DNA of 14,190 nucleotides from M55B157 sp965657825 (GTDB taxonomy: Bacteria; Actinomycetota; Actinomycetes; S36-B12): NCBI GenBank assembly GCA_965657825.1, contig CBFHQG010000055.1:1-14190 (forward strand), written 5' to 3'. Positions 1 to 8,185 of this stretch are shown here, in pieces (position 1 is the stretch's first letter; each line of letters opens with the position of its first letter). The notes beneath the pieces were generated by a model, which was given only the letters and a program-made list of their open reading frames with translations, searched no databases and was not told where the DNA came from. Position numbers and translations under genes: made by a program.

Positions 1-518
1 TCACCGATCGAGTGATCGCAATCGGTTTGAGCGAGGCCCGGGTCTCGGGTCGGATGGAACTCGTCGATGCCGGCCAGCCGTTCGCCATCATCGTGGACTA
101 CGCCCACAGCCCCGACGCGGTGGAGCGGGTGCTGGCCGGGGTCCACGCCGACGGTCGACGCATCGTGGTTCTCGGCTGCGGTGGGGACCGTGACCGCACG
201 AAACGACCGCTCATGGGGCGCATCGCCGCACAGGGAGCCGATCTGTTGATCGTCACCGACGACAATCCGCGCGGTGAGGATGCCGGGGCGATTCGGGCCG
301 CGATGCTCGGCGGGATCGAGGCGCACCAGCGCAACCACGTCCACGAGATCGGCGATCGCCGGCTCGCAATCGCCACCGCACTCGCCGAGGCACGACCCGG
401 TGATGTGGTGTTGATCCTGGGTAAGGGACACGAGACAGGCCAGGAGATCAGTGGAGTGATCCACCCCTTCGACGATCGGGTTGTCGCCCGCGAACTGTTG
501 ACCCGGGAGTCCGCATGA
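1..518 (+). CDS. murE: UDP-N-acetylmuramoyl-tripeptide synthetase, C-terminal part (MurE)
   Basis: Only the 3' end is present; the reading frame is open from the window edge, with the first complete codon at position 3, so the GTG at 12 is an internal valine and not a start. The 171 visible residues cover the end of the central ATPase domain and the C-terminal Mur ligase domain. Recognisable pieces are a GRME block, the VDYAHSPDA segment, the DNPR motif encoded at 261-272, and GKGHET starting at 420. In this family DNPR contacts the third amino acid and is the signature of enzymes that add meso-diaminopimelate rather than L-lysine. MurE is a cytoplasmic ATP-dependent ligase acting on UDP-MurNAc-L-Ala-D-Glu. 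Its TGA overlaps the start of murF, so the two are probably translationally coupled. Identity is clear; the mDAP specificity is an inference from the motif. Confidence 0.95.
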   Translation, partial: TDRVIAIGLSEARVSGRMELVDAGQPFAIIVDYAHSPDAVERVLAGVHADGRRIVVLGCGGDRDRTKRPLMGRIAAQGADLLIVTDDNPRGEDAGAIRAAMLGGIEAHQRNHVHEIGDRRLAIATALAEARPGDVVLILGKGHETGQEISGVIHPFDDRVVARELLTRESA

Positions 519-1921
519 TGCCCTGGAGCCTGGAGCGGATCGCCGAGGTCGTCGGCGGGACCTACGTCGCCGGTGGCGAAGCGGGCCCCCACGACCCGGT
601 GACCACGGTCGTCAGCGACTCCCGAGACGCCGTTCCGGGGGCGCTGTTCGTGGCGATCCCAGGGGAGCGGGTTGACGGGCACGACTATGTCGAACAGGTC
701 CTCCAGCAGGGTGCCTGCGGCACTCTCGCGTCGCGGGCGGTTCCCGGGCCGGCGGTCATGGTCAACGACACAGTCGCAGCACTCGGTCGGCTCGCGGCCG
801 CGTACCGGGAGAGCCTGCCCGGGTTGACAGTGCTGGCGCTGACCGGATCGAGCGGTAAGACGACGACCAAGGACCTCCTCGCCGCGGTGCTCGCCGCGGA
901 AGGACCGACCGTTGCACCCCGTGGCTCGTACAACTCCGAGGTCGGTCTCCCGTTGACGATCCTCGAATGCGATGACACCACCCGGTTTCTTGTATTGGAA
1001 ATGGGTATGCGGGGATTCGGACACATCGACTACCTCTGTCGGATCGGCCACCCCGATATCGCAGCGGTGATCAACGTGGGCTCCGCCCACCTGGGCATGG
1101 TCGGCTCGCGCGAAGGCATCGCGCAGGCGAAGGGGGAGATCCTGGATCGACTCCCCGTAACCGGTCGAGCGGTTCTGCACGCGGATAACCCCCTGGTCAT
1201 GGCACAGGCCGACCGTTCACCCGCTCCGGTGCTGACGTTCGGTGAGAGCGACAGCGCCGACGTGCGCGTGTGCGACGTCCGGATCGATGACATCGCCCGA
1301 GCATCCTTCGACCTCGTCTACGAGGGGGAACGCGCTCGGGTCGACCTGCGAATCGCCGGTGAGCATCAAACCGCCAACGCGGCCGCTGCTGCAGCCCTTG
1401 CGCTCGCTGCGGGCCTGCCCCTCGATCGGATCGCTGATTCTCTCAGTACCGCGGAAGGCCTCAGCAGATGGCGCATGGAGGTGCACCGCCGCGCCGACGG
1501 TGTCACGATCATCAACGACGCCTACAACGCGAACCCGGAGTCGATGCGGGCAGCACTGAAGGCCTTGATCGCGATGGGGCAGGGGAGGCGGACCTGGGCC
1601 GTGCTGGGGGGCATGGGGGAGCTAGGCGACGATTCGCGCGACGAGCATGACGCGCTCGGGCGCATGATCGTCCGACTCGATGTCTCCAAGCTCATCGCCG
1701 TCGGCGAGATGACCCGGCCGCTGTATCTCGGTGCCAGCCTCGAGGGCTCCTGGGGGGATGAGGCCGCGTGGGTAGCGGATGCCGATGACGCACTCGACGT
1801 CCTGAGGCGCGAACTCGCACCCGGAGATGTGGTCCTCGTCAAGGCGTCACGCGCGATCGGCCTCGAGCGAGTCGCGCAGGCGCTGGTCGACACCCCGATG
1901 AACGAGGGGGACGCGTCATGA
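515..1921 (+). CDS. murF: UDP-N-acetylmuramoyl-tripeptide--D-alanyl-D-alanine ligase (MurF)
   Basis: This 468-residue cytoplasmic ligase adds D-Ala-D-Ala to the UDP-MurNAc-tripeptide, completing the pentapeptide precursor. The length fits the family. The N-terminal domain has the DSR segment near residues 35-37. The ATP-binding P-loop GSSGKTTTK lies at residues 111-119, followed by a LEMGMRGFGHI segment and the C-terminal-domain motifs DAYNANPESM and GGMGELG. Two ATG codons lie back to back, at 515 and 518; GGGAG at 505-509 suits either. I chose 515 because it gives the 4-bp ATGA overlap with the murE stop that recurs in this cluster; 518 would shorten the protein by one residue. It also overlaps mraY downstream by 4 bp, so it sits inside one coupled operon. 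Confidence 0.96.
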   Translation: MMPWSLERIAEVVGGTYVAGGEAGPHDPVTTVVSDSRDAVPGALFVAIPGERVDGHDYVEQVLQQGACGTLASRAVPGPAVMVNDTVAALGRLAAAYRESLPGLTVLALTGSSGKTTTKDLLAAVLAAEGPTVAPRGSYNSEVGLPLTILECDDTTRFLVLEMGMRGFGHIDYLCRIGHPDIAAVINVGSAHLGMVGSREGIAQAKGEILDRLPVTGRAVLHADNPLVMAQADRSPAPVLTFGESDSADVRVCDVRIDDIARASFDLVYEGERARVDLRIAGEHQTANAAAAAALALAAGLPLDRIADSLSTAEGLSRWRMEVHRRADGVTIINDAYNANPESMRAALKALIAMGQGRRTWAVLGGMGELGDDSRDEHDALGRMIVRLDVSKLIAVGEMTRPLYLGASLEGSWGDEAAWVADADDALDVLRRELAPGDVVLVKASRAIGLERVAQALVDTPMNEGDAS

Positions 1922-2985
1922 GGCTCGTTGTGGTGTCCGGTGTCATCGCCGCGCTCGTCGTTCTCGTCATGACACCGCTTCTCATCCGGTTCCTTCGCCG
2001 GCACGGCTACGCGCAGGCCATCCGCGTGTCATCCGAGGGGGAGTTGTACCCCGAGCACGAGGGTAAGCGGGGTACCCCGTCGATGGGTGGCGTCGCGATC
2101 CTGGTCGGAGTCGTGATCGCCTACAGCGGAACGCACCTGATCTTCTGGCAACCCCCGACGCCCTCGGCGCTCCTCGTCCTGTTCTTGACCCTCGGACTCG
2201 GTGCGGTCGGTGTGGCCGATGATTACCTGAAGATCTTCCGGCAGCGTGCGACGGGGCTTCGTGCCCGAACCAAACTGATCGGTCAGGCTGCCGTAGCGAT
2301 CGCCTTCGCATTCCTCGCCCTGCAATTCCCCAACGCAGCCGGAGAGACACCGGCATCCTCGGCCATCTCCTTCGTGCGCGACACCAACATCGTCCTGCCG
2401 ACGGCCCTGTTCGTCCTGTGGGTGTGGTTCCTCGTCACCGCCACCACCAACGGGGTGAATCTCACGGATGGACTCGACGGTCTCGCCACCGGTGCGGCCA
2501 CGATGACCTTCGCGTCCTATGTCCTCATCGGCATCTGGCAGTTCAATCAAAGTTGCTTCCTCACCGGCGGCCCCACCTGCTACAACACCGCCGCACCTTT
2601 GGATCTCGCCGTGCTCGGTGCTGCGTTAGCCGGCGCTAGTTTCGCGTTCCTCTGGTACAACACCGCTCCGGCCCGGATCTTCATGGGCGACACCGGTTCG
2701 CTGGCGATCGGTGGAGCGATCGCCGGCCTGGCGATCACCAGTCGCACCGAGTTGCTCCTGGCGCTGCTCGGTGGGTTGTTCCTCCTCATCTCCCTGTCGG
2801 TGATCGGTCAGGTGCTGTCCTTCCGGATCCTTCACCGTCGCCTTCTGCTCATGGCGCCCCTGCACCACCATTTCGAGATGAAGGGATGGCCGGAGGTCCA
2901 GATCGTCGTGCGCTTCTGGATCATCCAGGGGCTGTTCATCGCCGCTGGTCTCACCTGGTTCTACGCCGAATGGGTCAACGCATGA
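1918..2985 (+). CDS. mraY: Phospho-N-acetylmuramoyl-pentapeptide transferase (MraY)
   Basis: MraY is the integral membrane enzyme that transfers phospho-MurNAc-pentapeptide from UDP to undecaprenyl phosphate, making lipid I. The 355-residue product is very hydrophobic, as expected for a ten-helix protein. It contains all the hallmark motifs: the Asp pair D101-D102 in the DDYLK segment, NLTDGLDG at about residues 181-188, FMGDTGS at 255-261 with D258, and the triple histidine HHHFE at 316-320. These residues are the known magnesium, nucleotide and substrate-binding positions of the family. The ATG overlaps the murF stop by 4 bp, and GAGGGGG at 1904-1910 is a well-spaced ribosome binding site. 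No truncation or odd residue was noticed. Confidence 0.97.
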   Translation: MRLVVVSGVIAALVVLVMTPLLIRFLRRHGYAQAIRVSSEGELYPEHEGKRGTPSMGGVAILVGVVIAYSGTHLIFWQPPTPSALLVLFLTLGLGAVGVADDYLKIFRQRATGLRARTKLIGQAAVAIAFAFLALQFPNAAGETPASSAISFVRDTNIVLPTALFVLWVWFLVTATTNGVNLTDGLDGLATGAATMTFASYVLIGIWQFNQSCFLTGGPTCYNTAAPLDLAVLGAALAGASFAFLWYNTAPARIFMGDTGSLAIGGAIAGLAITSRTELLLALLGGLFLLISLSVIGQVLSFRILHRRLLLMAPLHHHFEMKGWPEVQIVVRFWIIQGLFIAAGLTWFYAEWVNA

Positions 2986-2995
2986 GGTTCCCCAC

Positions 2996-4447
2996 ATGAA
3001 CCCGCGACGTGACCTGTCGACTCTGCGCGACGCTGAGTCCGATTGGAGCGGCCTACGCGCCTGTGTCGCGGGCCTGGGTATCGCCGGATTCGCCGCGGCA
3101 GATGCACTGCTGCAGGCAGGGGCGGATGTCCTCGTCATCGACTCAGGCGACACCGAACGTCAACGTGAGCGCGGGCAGATACTCGAGGTGCTCGGTGCCA
3201 CGGTGCGCATCGGCAGCAGCGAGAGCTGCCCCGATGACACCGATGTCTACGTCGTCTCGCCCGGAATCCCACCGCGGGCCGAGATCATCACCTCAGCCCA
3301 GCACCGGGGGAGTCCCGTGTGGGGTGAATTGGAGCTGGCGTGGAGGATGAGACCGCGCCATGACCCGGCGCCGTGGCTGTGTGTCACCGGGACGAACGGC
3401 AAGACCACGACGACGCTGATGCTGGCATCCATTCTCAACGCCGATGGTCGCCGCGCCCAGGCGGCTGGCAACGTCGGGACGAGTCTCATCGATGCTGTTC
3501 GTGATTCCAGTCTCGATGTCATCGCCGTCGAGGTGAGTGCCACTCAGATGCCATTCGTGACCTCGATGTCACCGGAGTCCAGCGCCTGCATCAACCTCGC
3601 CCCCGACCACCTCGACTTCTTCGAGTCGATGGACGACTACCACCACAACAAGGCTCTGGTGTATCGGCACACTCAGGTCGCCTGTGTCTACAACGTCGAT
3701 GAACCGGTGACCGAGCAGATGGTGCGGGATGCGGACGTCGTCGAGGGGTGCCGTGCCATCGGGTGCACTCTCGGCATCCCGGATCCGGGGATGCTGGGAG
3801 TCGTCGACGGTGTGATCGTGGATCGAGCGTTCATCGATGATCGGGTGAACCGGGCGCAGGAACTCGCAGCCGTCGATGATGTGCCCCTGGCCGCATCGGC
3901 CTATCTGACCGACGCTTTGATTGCGGCTGCACTCGCACGTGCCCACGGCGTTGCACCTCGAGCGGTCCGCGAGGGACTGCGCGCTTTCGCGCCCGCCCCC
4001 CATCGGATGTCGCGGGTCGCCCGTGTCAACGATGTGGTGTACGTCGACGACTCCAAGGCGACCAACGCCCACGCGGCAGCCACCTCGCTGGGTGCGTTCT
4101 CCCCGGTCGTGTGGATCGCCGGCGGCATGGCAAAGGGTCAGGACTTCTCGGAGTTGGTGGCGCAGGTGGCTGCGAGGTTGCGTGCCGCGGTGCTCCTCGG
4201 GGTCGACCGGGACAGCATCGCCGAGGCACTGGCCCGACACGCCCCGGATGTACCCGTCACGATCGTCACCCGCAGCGACACTGGAGCGATGGAGGAGGTG
4301 GTCGCGCACGCCGCACGGCTGGCTCGCCCCGGTGACACCGTGCTGCTCGCGCCTGGTTGCGCGTCGTGGGACATGTTCCGTGACTACGGCGACCGCGGTG
4401 ACCGATTCTCCCGTGCCGTGCGATGCATGTCGGAGCCGATGCCATGA
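2996..4447 (+). CDS. murD: UDP-N-acetylmuramoylalanine--D-glutamate ligase (MurD)
   Basis: This 483-residue cytoplasmic ATP-dependent ligase adds D-glutamate to UDP-MurNAc-L-Ala. The N-terminal Rossmann-like domain begins with a GLGIAG turn near residue 27. The P-loop VTGTNGKTTTT is at residues 130-140. NLAPDHLDFF is the usual central motif, and the C-terminal domain has VDDSKATN, IAGGMAKGQD and a WDMFRDYGDRGDRF ending. The family's ELSSFQL-like element reads EVSATQMPF here, a modest deviation. It is the only gene in murE-ftsQ that does not overlap its upstream neighbour: a 10-nt gap follows mraY, and the ribosome binding site GAGG (2984-2987) straddles the mraY stop. Its own stop overlaps ftsW by 4 bp. 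Confidence 0.96.
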   Translation: MNPRRDLSTLRDAESDWSGLRACVAGLGIAGFAAADALLQAGADVLVIDSGDTERQRERGQILEVLGATVRIGSSESCPDDTDVYVVSPGIPPRAEIITSAQHRGSPVWGELELAWRMRPRHDPAPWLCVTGTNGKTTTTLMLASILNADGRRAQAAGNVGTSLIDAVRDSSLDVIAVEVSATQMPFVTSMSPESSACINLAPDHLDFFESMDDYHHNKALVYRHTQVACVYNVDEPVTEQMVRDADVVEGCRAIGCTLGIPDPGMLGVVDGVIVDRAFIDDRVNRAQELAAVDDVPLAASAYLTDALIAAALARAHGVAPRAVREGLRAFAPAPHRMSRVARVNDVVYVDDSKATNAHAAATSLGAFSPVVWIAGGMAKGQDFSELVAQVAARLRAAVLLGVDRDSIAEALARHAPDVPVTIVTRSDTGAMEEVVAHAARLARPGDTVLLAPGCASWDMFRDYGDRGDRFSRAVRCMSEPMP

Positions 4448-5658
4448 CGTCGCCGATAGATCAGGTCGATCCGACGTCGACCGATGAACCTCGATCGTCC
4501 AATCGACGTCGGATCATCGGACATCCCCTGGGGGTGTTCCATCTGCTCCTGGGAGCCACCGTCCTGCTGCTGGCACTCGGCCTGGTGATGGTCCTGTCGG
4601 CATCGAGCATCGTCAGTCTGCGGTTGCACGACTCGGTGTACACCCTCGCCCAGCGTCAGGCACTCTTCGCCGTCATCGGAATCGCCGCGATGCTCATCAG
4701 TTCGCGTGTGTCGGTGCGTGTGTGGCGGATGGCAGCATGGCCTTCCCTCATCGTCGCGATCGGGCTCCTCGCTGCAGTGATCCTCGTCGGAGTCGAAGTC
4801 TCCGGTCAGCGCAACTGGTTGGACATCATGGGGCCGTTCCGCCTCCAACCCTCCGAGATCGCGAAGTTGGCCATCGTGATCTGGGCTGCGGATCTGCTGG
4901 CCCGTAAAGAGGCCCTGATCGACCGGTGGTCCCACCTGCTGGTTCCGCTCCTGCCGGTCACCGCGTTGATCCTCGCCCTGGTCCTGCTCGGTGGTGACGT
5001 CGGTAACAGCATCATCCTGTCCGCGATCGTCGCAGGAGTGCTCTTCGCCGCGGGTGCGCCACTGCGGTTGTTCCTCGCCCTCGGGGCCCTCGCGGGCGTA
5101 GCGATCGCCGCACTGACGATGGCCGCTCCCTACCGGATGAGCAGATTCACCTCGTGGCTGGATCCCTCAGCAGATCCGCTGGGCGAGGGCTGGCAGCTCA
5201 CCCAGGGGCAGTACGCGCTCGGCACGGGTGGCTGGTGGGGGGTGGGGCTCGGCGCCAGCAGGGAGAAGTGGGGTTCCCTGCCCGAGGCGCACACCGATTT
5301 CATCTACTCGGTGATCGGCGAGGAACTCGGATTGATCGGCACCCTGATGGTTCTGGTTCTCTTCGCGGCGATCACGTTCGCGGCGTTCCGGATCAGCCAG
5401 CTGTCGCAGGATACGTTCGTACGCCTTGCCTCGGCAGGGATCGGCACCTGGATCGCCGTCCAGGGAATCGTCAATATCGGTGCTGTCCTCGGTCTTCTGC
5501 CGATCACCGGAGTTCCCCTTCCGCTGGTGTCCTACGGTGGCTCCTCGCTCGTCCCGCTCCTCGTCGGTATCGGGATGCTGCTGTCCTTCGCGCGGCGACC
5601 GGATCTGGGGTCGACCCCGGTCATCGGTGAGCAGAACGCGACGCGGGTGAGCCGGTGA
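4444..5658 (+). CDS. ftsW: Lipid II polymerase / divisome SEDS protein FtsW
   Basis: FtsW is the multispanning peptidoglycan glycosyltransferase of the SEDS family that polymerises lipid II at the division septum together with a class B PBP. The 404-residue product has a cytoplasmic N-tail of about 30 polar residues followed by about ten hydrophobic segments. Motifs include QRNWLDIMGPFRLQPSEIAK, the GGDVGNS segment, GLGASREKWGSLPEAHTDFI and the PLVSYGGSS signature. D285 in the HTDF segment corresponds to the catalytic aspartate of SEDS polymerases. I chose ATG 4444 over the in-frame ATG at 4423 because it gives the recurring ATGA overlap with the murD stop and has GGAG at 4432-4435, 8 nt upstream. 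Position next to murD and murG fits FtsW rather than RodA. Confidence 0.94.
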   Translation: MTSPIDQVDPTSTDEPRSSNRRRIIGHPLGVFHLLLGATVLLLALGLVMVLSASSIVSLRLHDSVYTLAQRQALFAVIGIAAMLISSRVSVRVWRMAAWPSLIVAIGLLAAVILVGVEVSGQRNWLDIMGPFRLQPSEIAKLAIVIWAADLLARKEALIDRWSHLLVPLLPVTALILALVLLGGDVGNSIILSAIVAGVLFAAGAPLRLFLALGALAGVAIAALTMAAPYRMSRFTSWLDPSADPLGEGWQLTQGQYALGTGGWWGVGLGASREKWGSLPEAHTDFIYSVIGEELGLIGTLMVLVLFAAITFAAFRISQLSQDTFVRLASAGIGTWIAVQGIVNIGAVLGLLPITGVPLPLVSYGGSSLVPLLVGIGMLLSFARRPDLGSTPVIGEQNATRVSR

Positions 5659-6785
5659 AGGTCATGCTGGCCGCTGGTGGATCGGCCGGTCACGTCGAGC
5701 CCGCTCTCACTCTTGCTGACTCCATGTGCGCTGCGGACGACACCGTCGAGATCGTCGCCCTGGGAACAAAGCGCGGGATCGAGTCGAGGCTGATCCCCGA
5801 TCGCGGCTACCGCATGATCTGCGTACCCGCCTACCCCCTGCCGCGACGACCGGATCGATCGGCGCTCACGGCCCCCGCCCGCATCGCTGGATCGATTCGC
5901 ACCGTGATCTCGGTGATGAGATCCGAGCGGCCCGATGTCGTCGTCGGCTTCGGTGGCTATGTCGCGTTCCCCGCCTACCTGGCGGCCCGGCGACTAGGGA
6001 TCCCGTTCGTCGTCCACGAGGCCAACGCTCGTCCGGGTGTGGCTGATCGAGTCGGATCGCGGTTGACGCCCTGGGTTGCAGCGAACACCGAGGGGGTGCT
6101 TCCCCACGCGGTGCGCATCGGGATGCCCCTGCGGCCGTCGATTCGCTCCCTGTCCGCCCTGGATGACGGTCAGCGCACCGATGCTCGCCGGGCAGCCCGG
6201 CAGGCTCTGGATCTCGATGTGGACGCGCCCACCCTCCTGGTCTTCGGTGGTTCGCTGGGCGCGCGACGCCTCAACGAGACGATGGCGCGGGCGCAGGAGG
6301 AGTTACGGGCTGCGGGCATCCAGGTGATCCACCTCGCGGGGTCGGCGGGACACGGGCTCCCCACGACGTGGCCGCCACATCGAGCACCTTCGGACCCCGT
6401 CTATCGATCGATGCCGTACCTGACGCAGATGGATCAGGCCTATGCCGCCGCTGATGTCGTCGTGTGCCGAGCGGGAGCGATGACCTGCGCGGAGGTGAGT
6501 GCGGTGGGGTTGCCGGCGATCTACGTCCCACTGCCGGTGGGCAATGGCGAGCAGGAGCTCAACGCGCGCCCGGTCGCGGCAGCAGGTGGCGGCCTCATCA
6601 TCGAGGATGCAGCATTCGATATCGAAGCGGTGCGCGGTGAGGTCGTCCCGCTCCTCCTCGATTCCGAACGGTCCAGGCGGATGGGTCAGGCGGCGAAGGA
6701 ATTCGCCGTCATCGATGCCGATGAGCGCCTCGGCGACATGGTGCGTGCCGCTGCCGTCCTGGCTGGCAAGGGGGCTCGTCGATGA
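5655..6785 (+). CDS. murG: UDP-GlcNAc:lipid I N-acetylglucosaminyltransferase (MurG)
   Basis: MurG is the peripheral membrane GT-B glycosyltransferase that adds GlcNAc to lipid I, giving lipid II on the inner membrane face. The 376-residue product starts at a GTG that overlaps the ftsW stop (GTGA). It shows the glycine-rich AAGGSAGHVEPAL loop at the N-terminus, GFGGYVAFPAYLAARRLG and VVHEANARPG in the acceptor-binding domain, and FGGSLGARRLN, RAGAMTCAEV and PVGNGEQELNA in the UDP-GlcNAc-binding C-terminal domain. These are the expected G-loops and donor-site motifs in the expected order. The stop overlaps murC by 4 bp. Ribosome-binding-site complementarity just upstream is poor, so expression probably leans on coupling to ftsW. 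Confidence 0.96.
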   Translation: MKVMLAAGGSAGHVEPALTLADSMCAADDTVEIVALGTKRGIESRLIPDRGYRMICVPAYPLPRRPDRSALTAPARIAGSIRTVISVMRSERPDVVVGFGGYVAFPAYLAARRLGIPFVVHEANARPGVADRVGSRLTPWVAANTEGVLPHAVRIGMPLRPSIRSLSALDDGQRTDARRAARQALDLDVDAPTLLVFGGSLGARRLNETMARAQEELRAAGIQVIHLAGSAGHGLPTTWPPHRAPSDPVYRSMPYLTQMDQAYAAADVVVCRAGAMTCAEVSAVGLPAIYVPLPVGNGEQELNARPVAAAGGGLIIEDAAFDIEAVRGEVVPLLLDSERSRRMGQAAKEFAVIDADERLGDMVRAAAVLAGKGARR

Positions 6786-8185
6786 TCGAGGGGCGGGTGC
6801 ACCTGGTGGGTATCGGAGGGGCGGGCATGTCCGGCATCGCCCGCATCCTGCTCGCTCAGGGAGTGACGGTGTCGGGCAGCGATGCCAAGGAATCCCGTCG
6901 GGTAGGTGCCCTGCGGGCGCTGGGCGCCTCGATCAGGATCGGACATGATGCCGGTGCGTTGGCCGGGCCGGATGCTCCGATGGTCGTGGTCTCCTCGACA
7001 GCCATCCCGCAGTCGAATCCGGAATTGGTCGCCGCCCATGAGCGTGGGATCCCGGTCTGGGCTCGAGCGCGGGCTCTCGCTGAGGTCATGAAAGGCCACC
7101 GGGGTGTGGCGGTGGCCGGGACCCACGGCAAGACGACGACAACATCGATGATCACCGTCGCGTTGCAGGCAGCGGGGGCTGACCCGTCCTTCGCGATCGG
7201 CAGCGAACTACATGAGTCGGGCTCCAATGCCCACCTCGGTAGCGGTGACATCTTCGTCGTCGAGGCGGATGAGAGCGATGGGTCCTTCCTCCAACTCGAC
7301 CCCGATATCGCCGTCGTGACGAACGTGGAGGCCGATCACCTCGATCATTTCGCGGACATGGAGGCCATCGATGATGCCTTCGCGAGGTTCATCGACAAGG
7401 CGACCGCACGAGCCGGTATCGCGGTGGTGTGCGTCGATGATCCGGGAGGTGCCCGCCTGGTTGCCCAGGCGCGTGCTGCGGGAGCGCAGGTCTACACCTA
7501 CGGGACGGCTTCGGAGGCCGACTTCCGCATCGATCGGTGGAACCCACCGAGCGGTGGTGCTCGCGGGTGGACCTTCGAGGTGGTGCGGACCGGTGTCCGA
7601 CTGGGGTCGGTCACATTGCAGGTGCCGGGTCGGCACAACGCCCTCAACGCCACGGCTGCCCTGGCCACCGGAGTCCTGCTCGATCAGCCCGTCGCCCAAC
7701 TGAGGCAGGGGCTGCAGGCCTTCACCGGAACACGTCGACGCTTCGAGCTGCGCGGTCAGGTGGGATCGACCCGGGTCTTCGATGATTATGCGCACCACCC
7801 CACCGAGGTGAGTGTCACGATGCGGGCTGCTCGCGAGACTGCCGGGCTGGGCCGGGTCGTCGTGGTGTTCCAAAGCCACCGGTACACGCGGACGGCGGCA
7901 TTCGCCGAGGAGTTCGGACGTGCTCTCGCCGACGCCGATGAGCTGATCGTGATGGAGGTCTATCCGGCGGGGGAGCAGGCCATTCCCGGGGCGAGCGGAT
8001 CGGTGATCGCGGAGGCGGCGCAGGCCGCCGGGTGCCGCTCGGTGGTCTTCGAACCGTCGTGGTCCCTCGTGCCCGACCGCGTGATCGAGGTCGCCTCACC
8101 CGGTGACCTCATCATCACCATGGGTGCCGGTGATGTCGGAATGCTCGCTCCGGAGATCGTCGATCGGTTGCGGGAGAAGCGATGA
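6782..8185 (+). CDS. murC: UDP-N-acetylmuramate--L-alanine ligase (MurC)
   Basis: MurC is the cytoplasmic ligase that adds L-Ala to UDP-MurNAc, the first amino acid of the stem peptide. The 467-residue product begins with the family's HLVGIGGAGMSGIA dinucleotide-fold motif. The P-loop GTHGKTTTT is at residues 113-121, followed by EADESDGSFL, NVEADHLDHF and, in the C-terminal domain, FDDYAHHPTEV. The C-terminal motif commonly written FQPH reads FQSHRYTRT here, a small substitution. The ATG start overlaps the murG stop by 4 bp and has a good AAGGGGG ribosome binding site at 6768-6774. No murB lies between murC and ftsQ; the genes abut by overlap, as in mycobacteria. Confidence 0.96.
   Translation: MIEGRVHLVGIGGAGMSGIARILLAQGVTVSGSDAKESRRVGALRALGASIRIGHDAGALAGPDAPMVVVSSTAIPQSNPELVAAHERGIPVWARARALAEVMKGHRGVAVAGTHGKTTTTSMITVALQAAGADPSFAIGSELHESGSNAHLGSGDIFVVEADESDGSFLQLDPDIAVVTNVEADHLDHFADMEAIDDAFARFIDKATARAGIAVVCVDDPGGARLVAQARAAGAQVYTYGTASEADFRIDRWNPPSGGARGWTFEVVRTGVRLGSVTLQVPGRHNALNATAALATGVLLDQPVAQLRQGLQAFTGTRRRFELRGQVGSTRVFDDYAHHPTEVSVTMRAARETAGLGRVVVVFQSHRYTRTAAFAEEFGRALADADELIVMEVYPAGEQAIPGASGSVIAEAAQAAGCRSVVFEPSWSLVPDRVIEVASPGDLIITMGAGDVGMLAPEIVDRLREKR

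Noticed and set aside
98..1180. Long minus-strand open frame opposite murE-murF
   Set aside because: Typical antisense shadow in high-GC coding DNA; no recognisable domain, and the + strand has two certain genes here.
3569..4309. Minus-strand open frame opposite murD
   Set aside because: Low-complexity His/Asp/Val-rich translation with no family motif; it mirrors the codon bias of murD.
4423..4443. Longer FtsW start at ATG 4423
   Set aside because: ATG 4444 has GGAG at 8-nt spacing and the 4-bp overlap seen at the other junctions.
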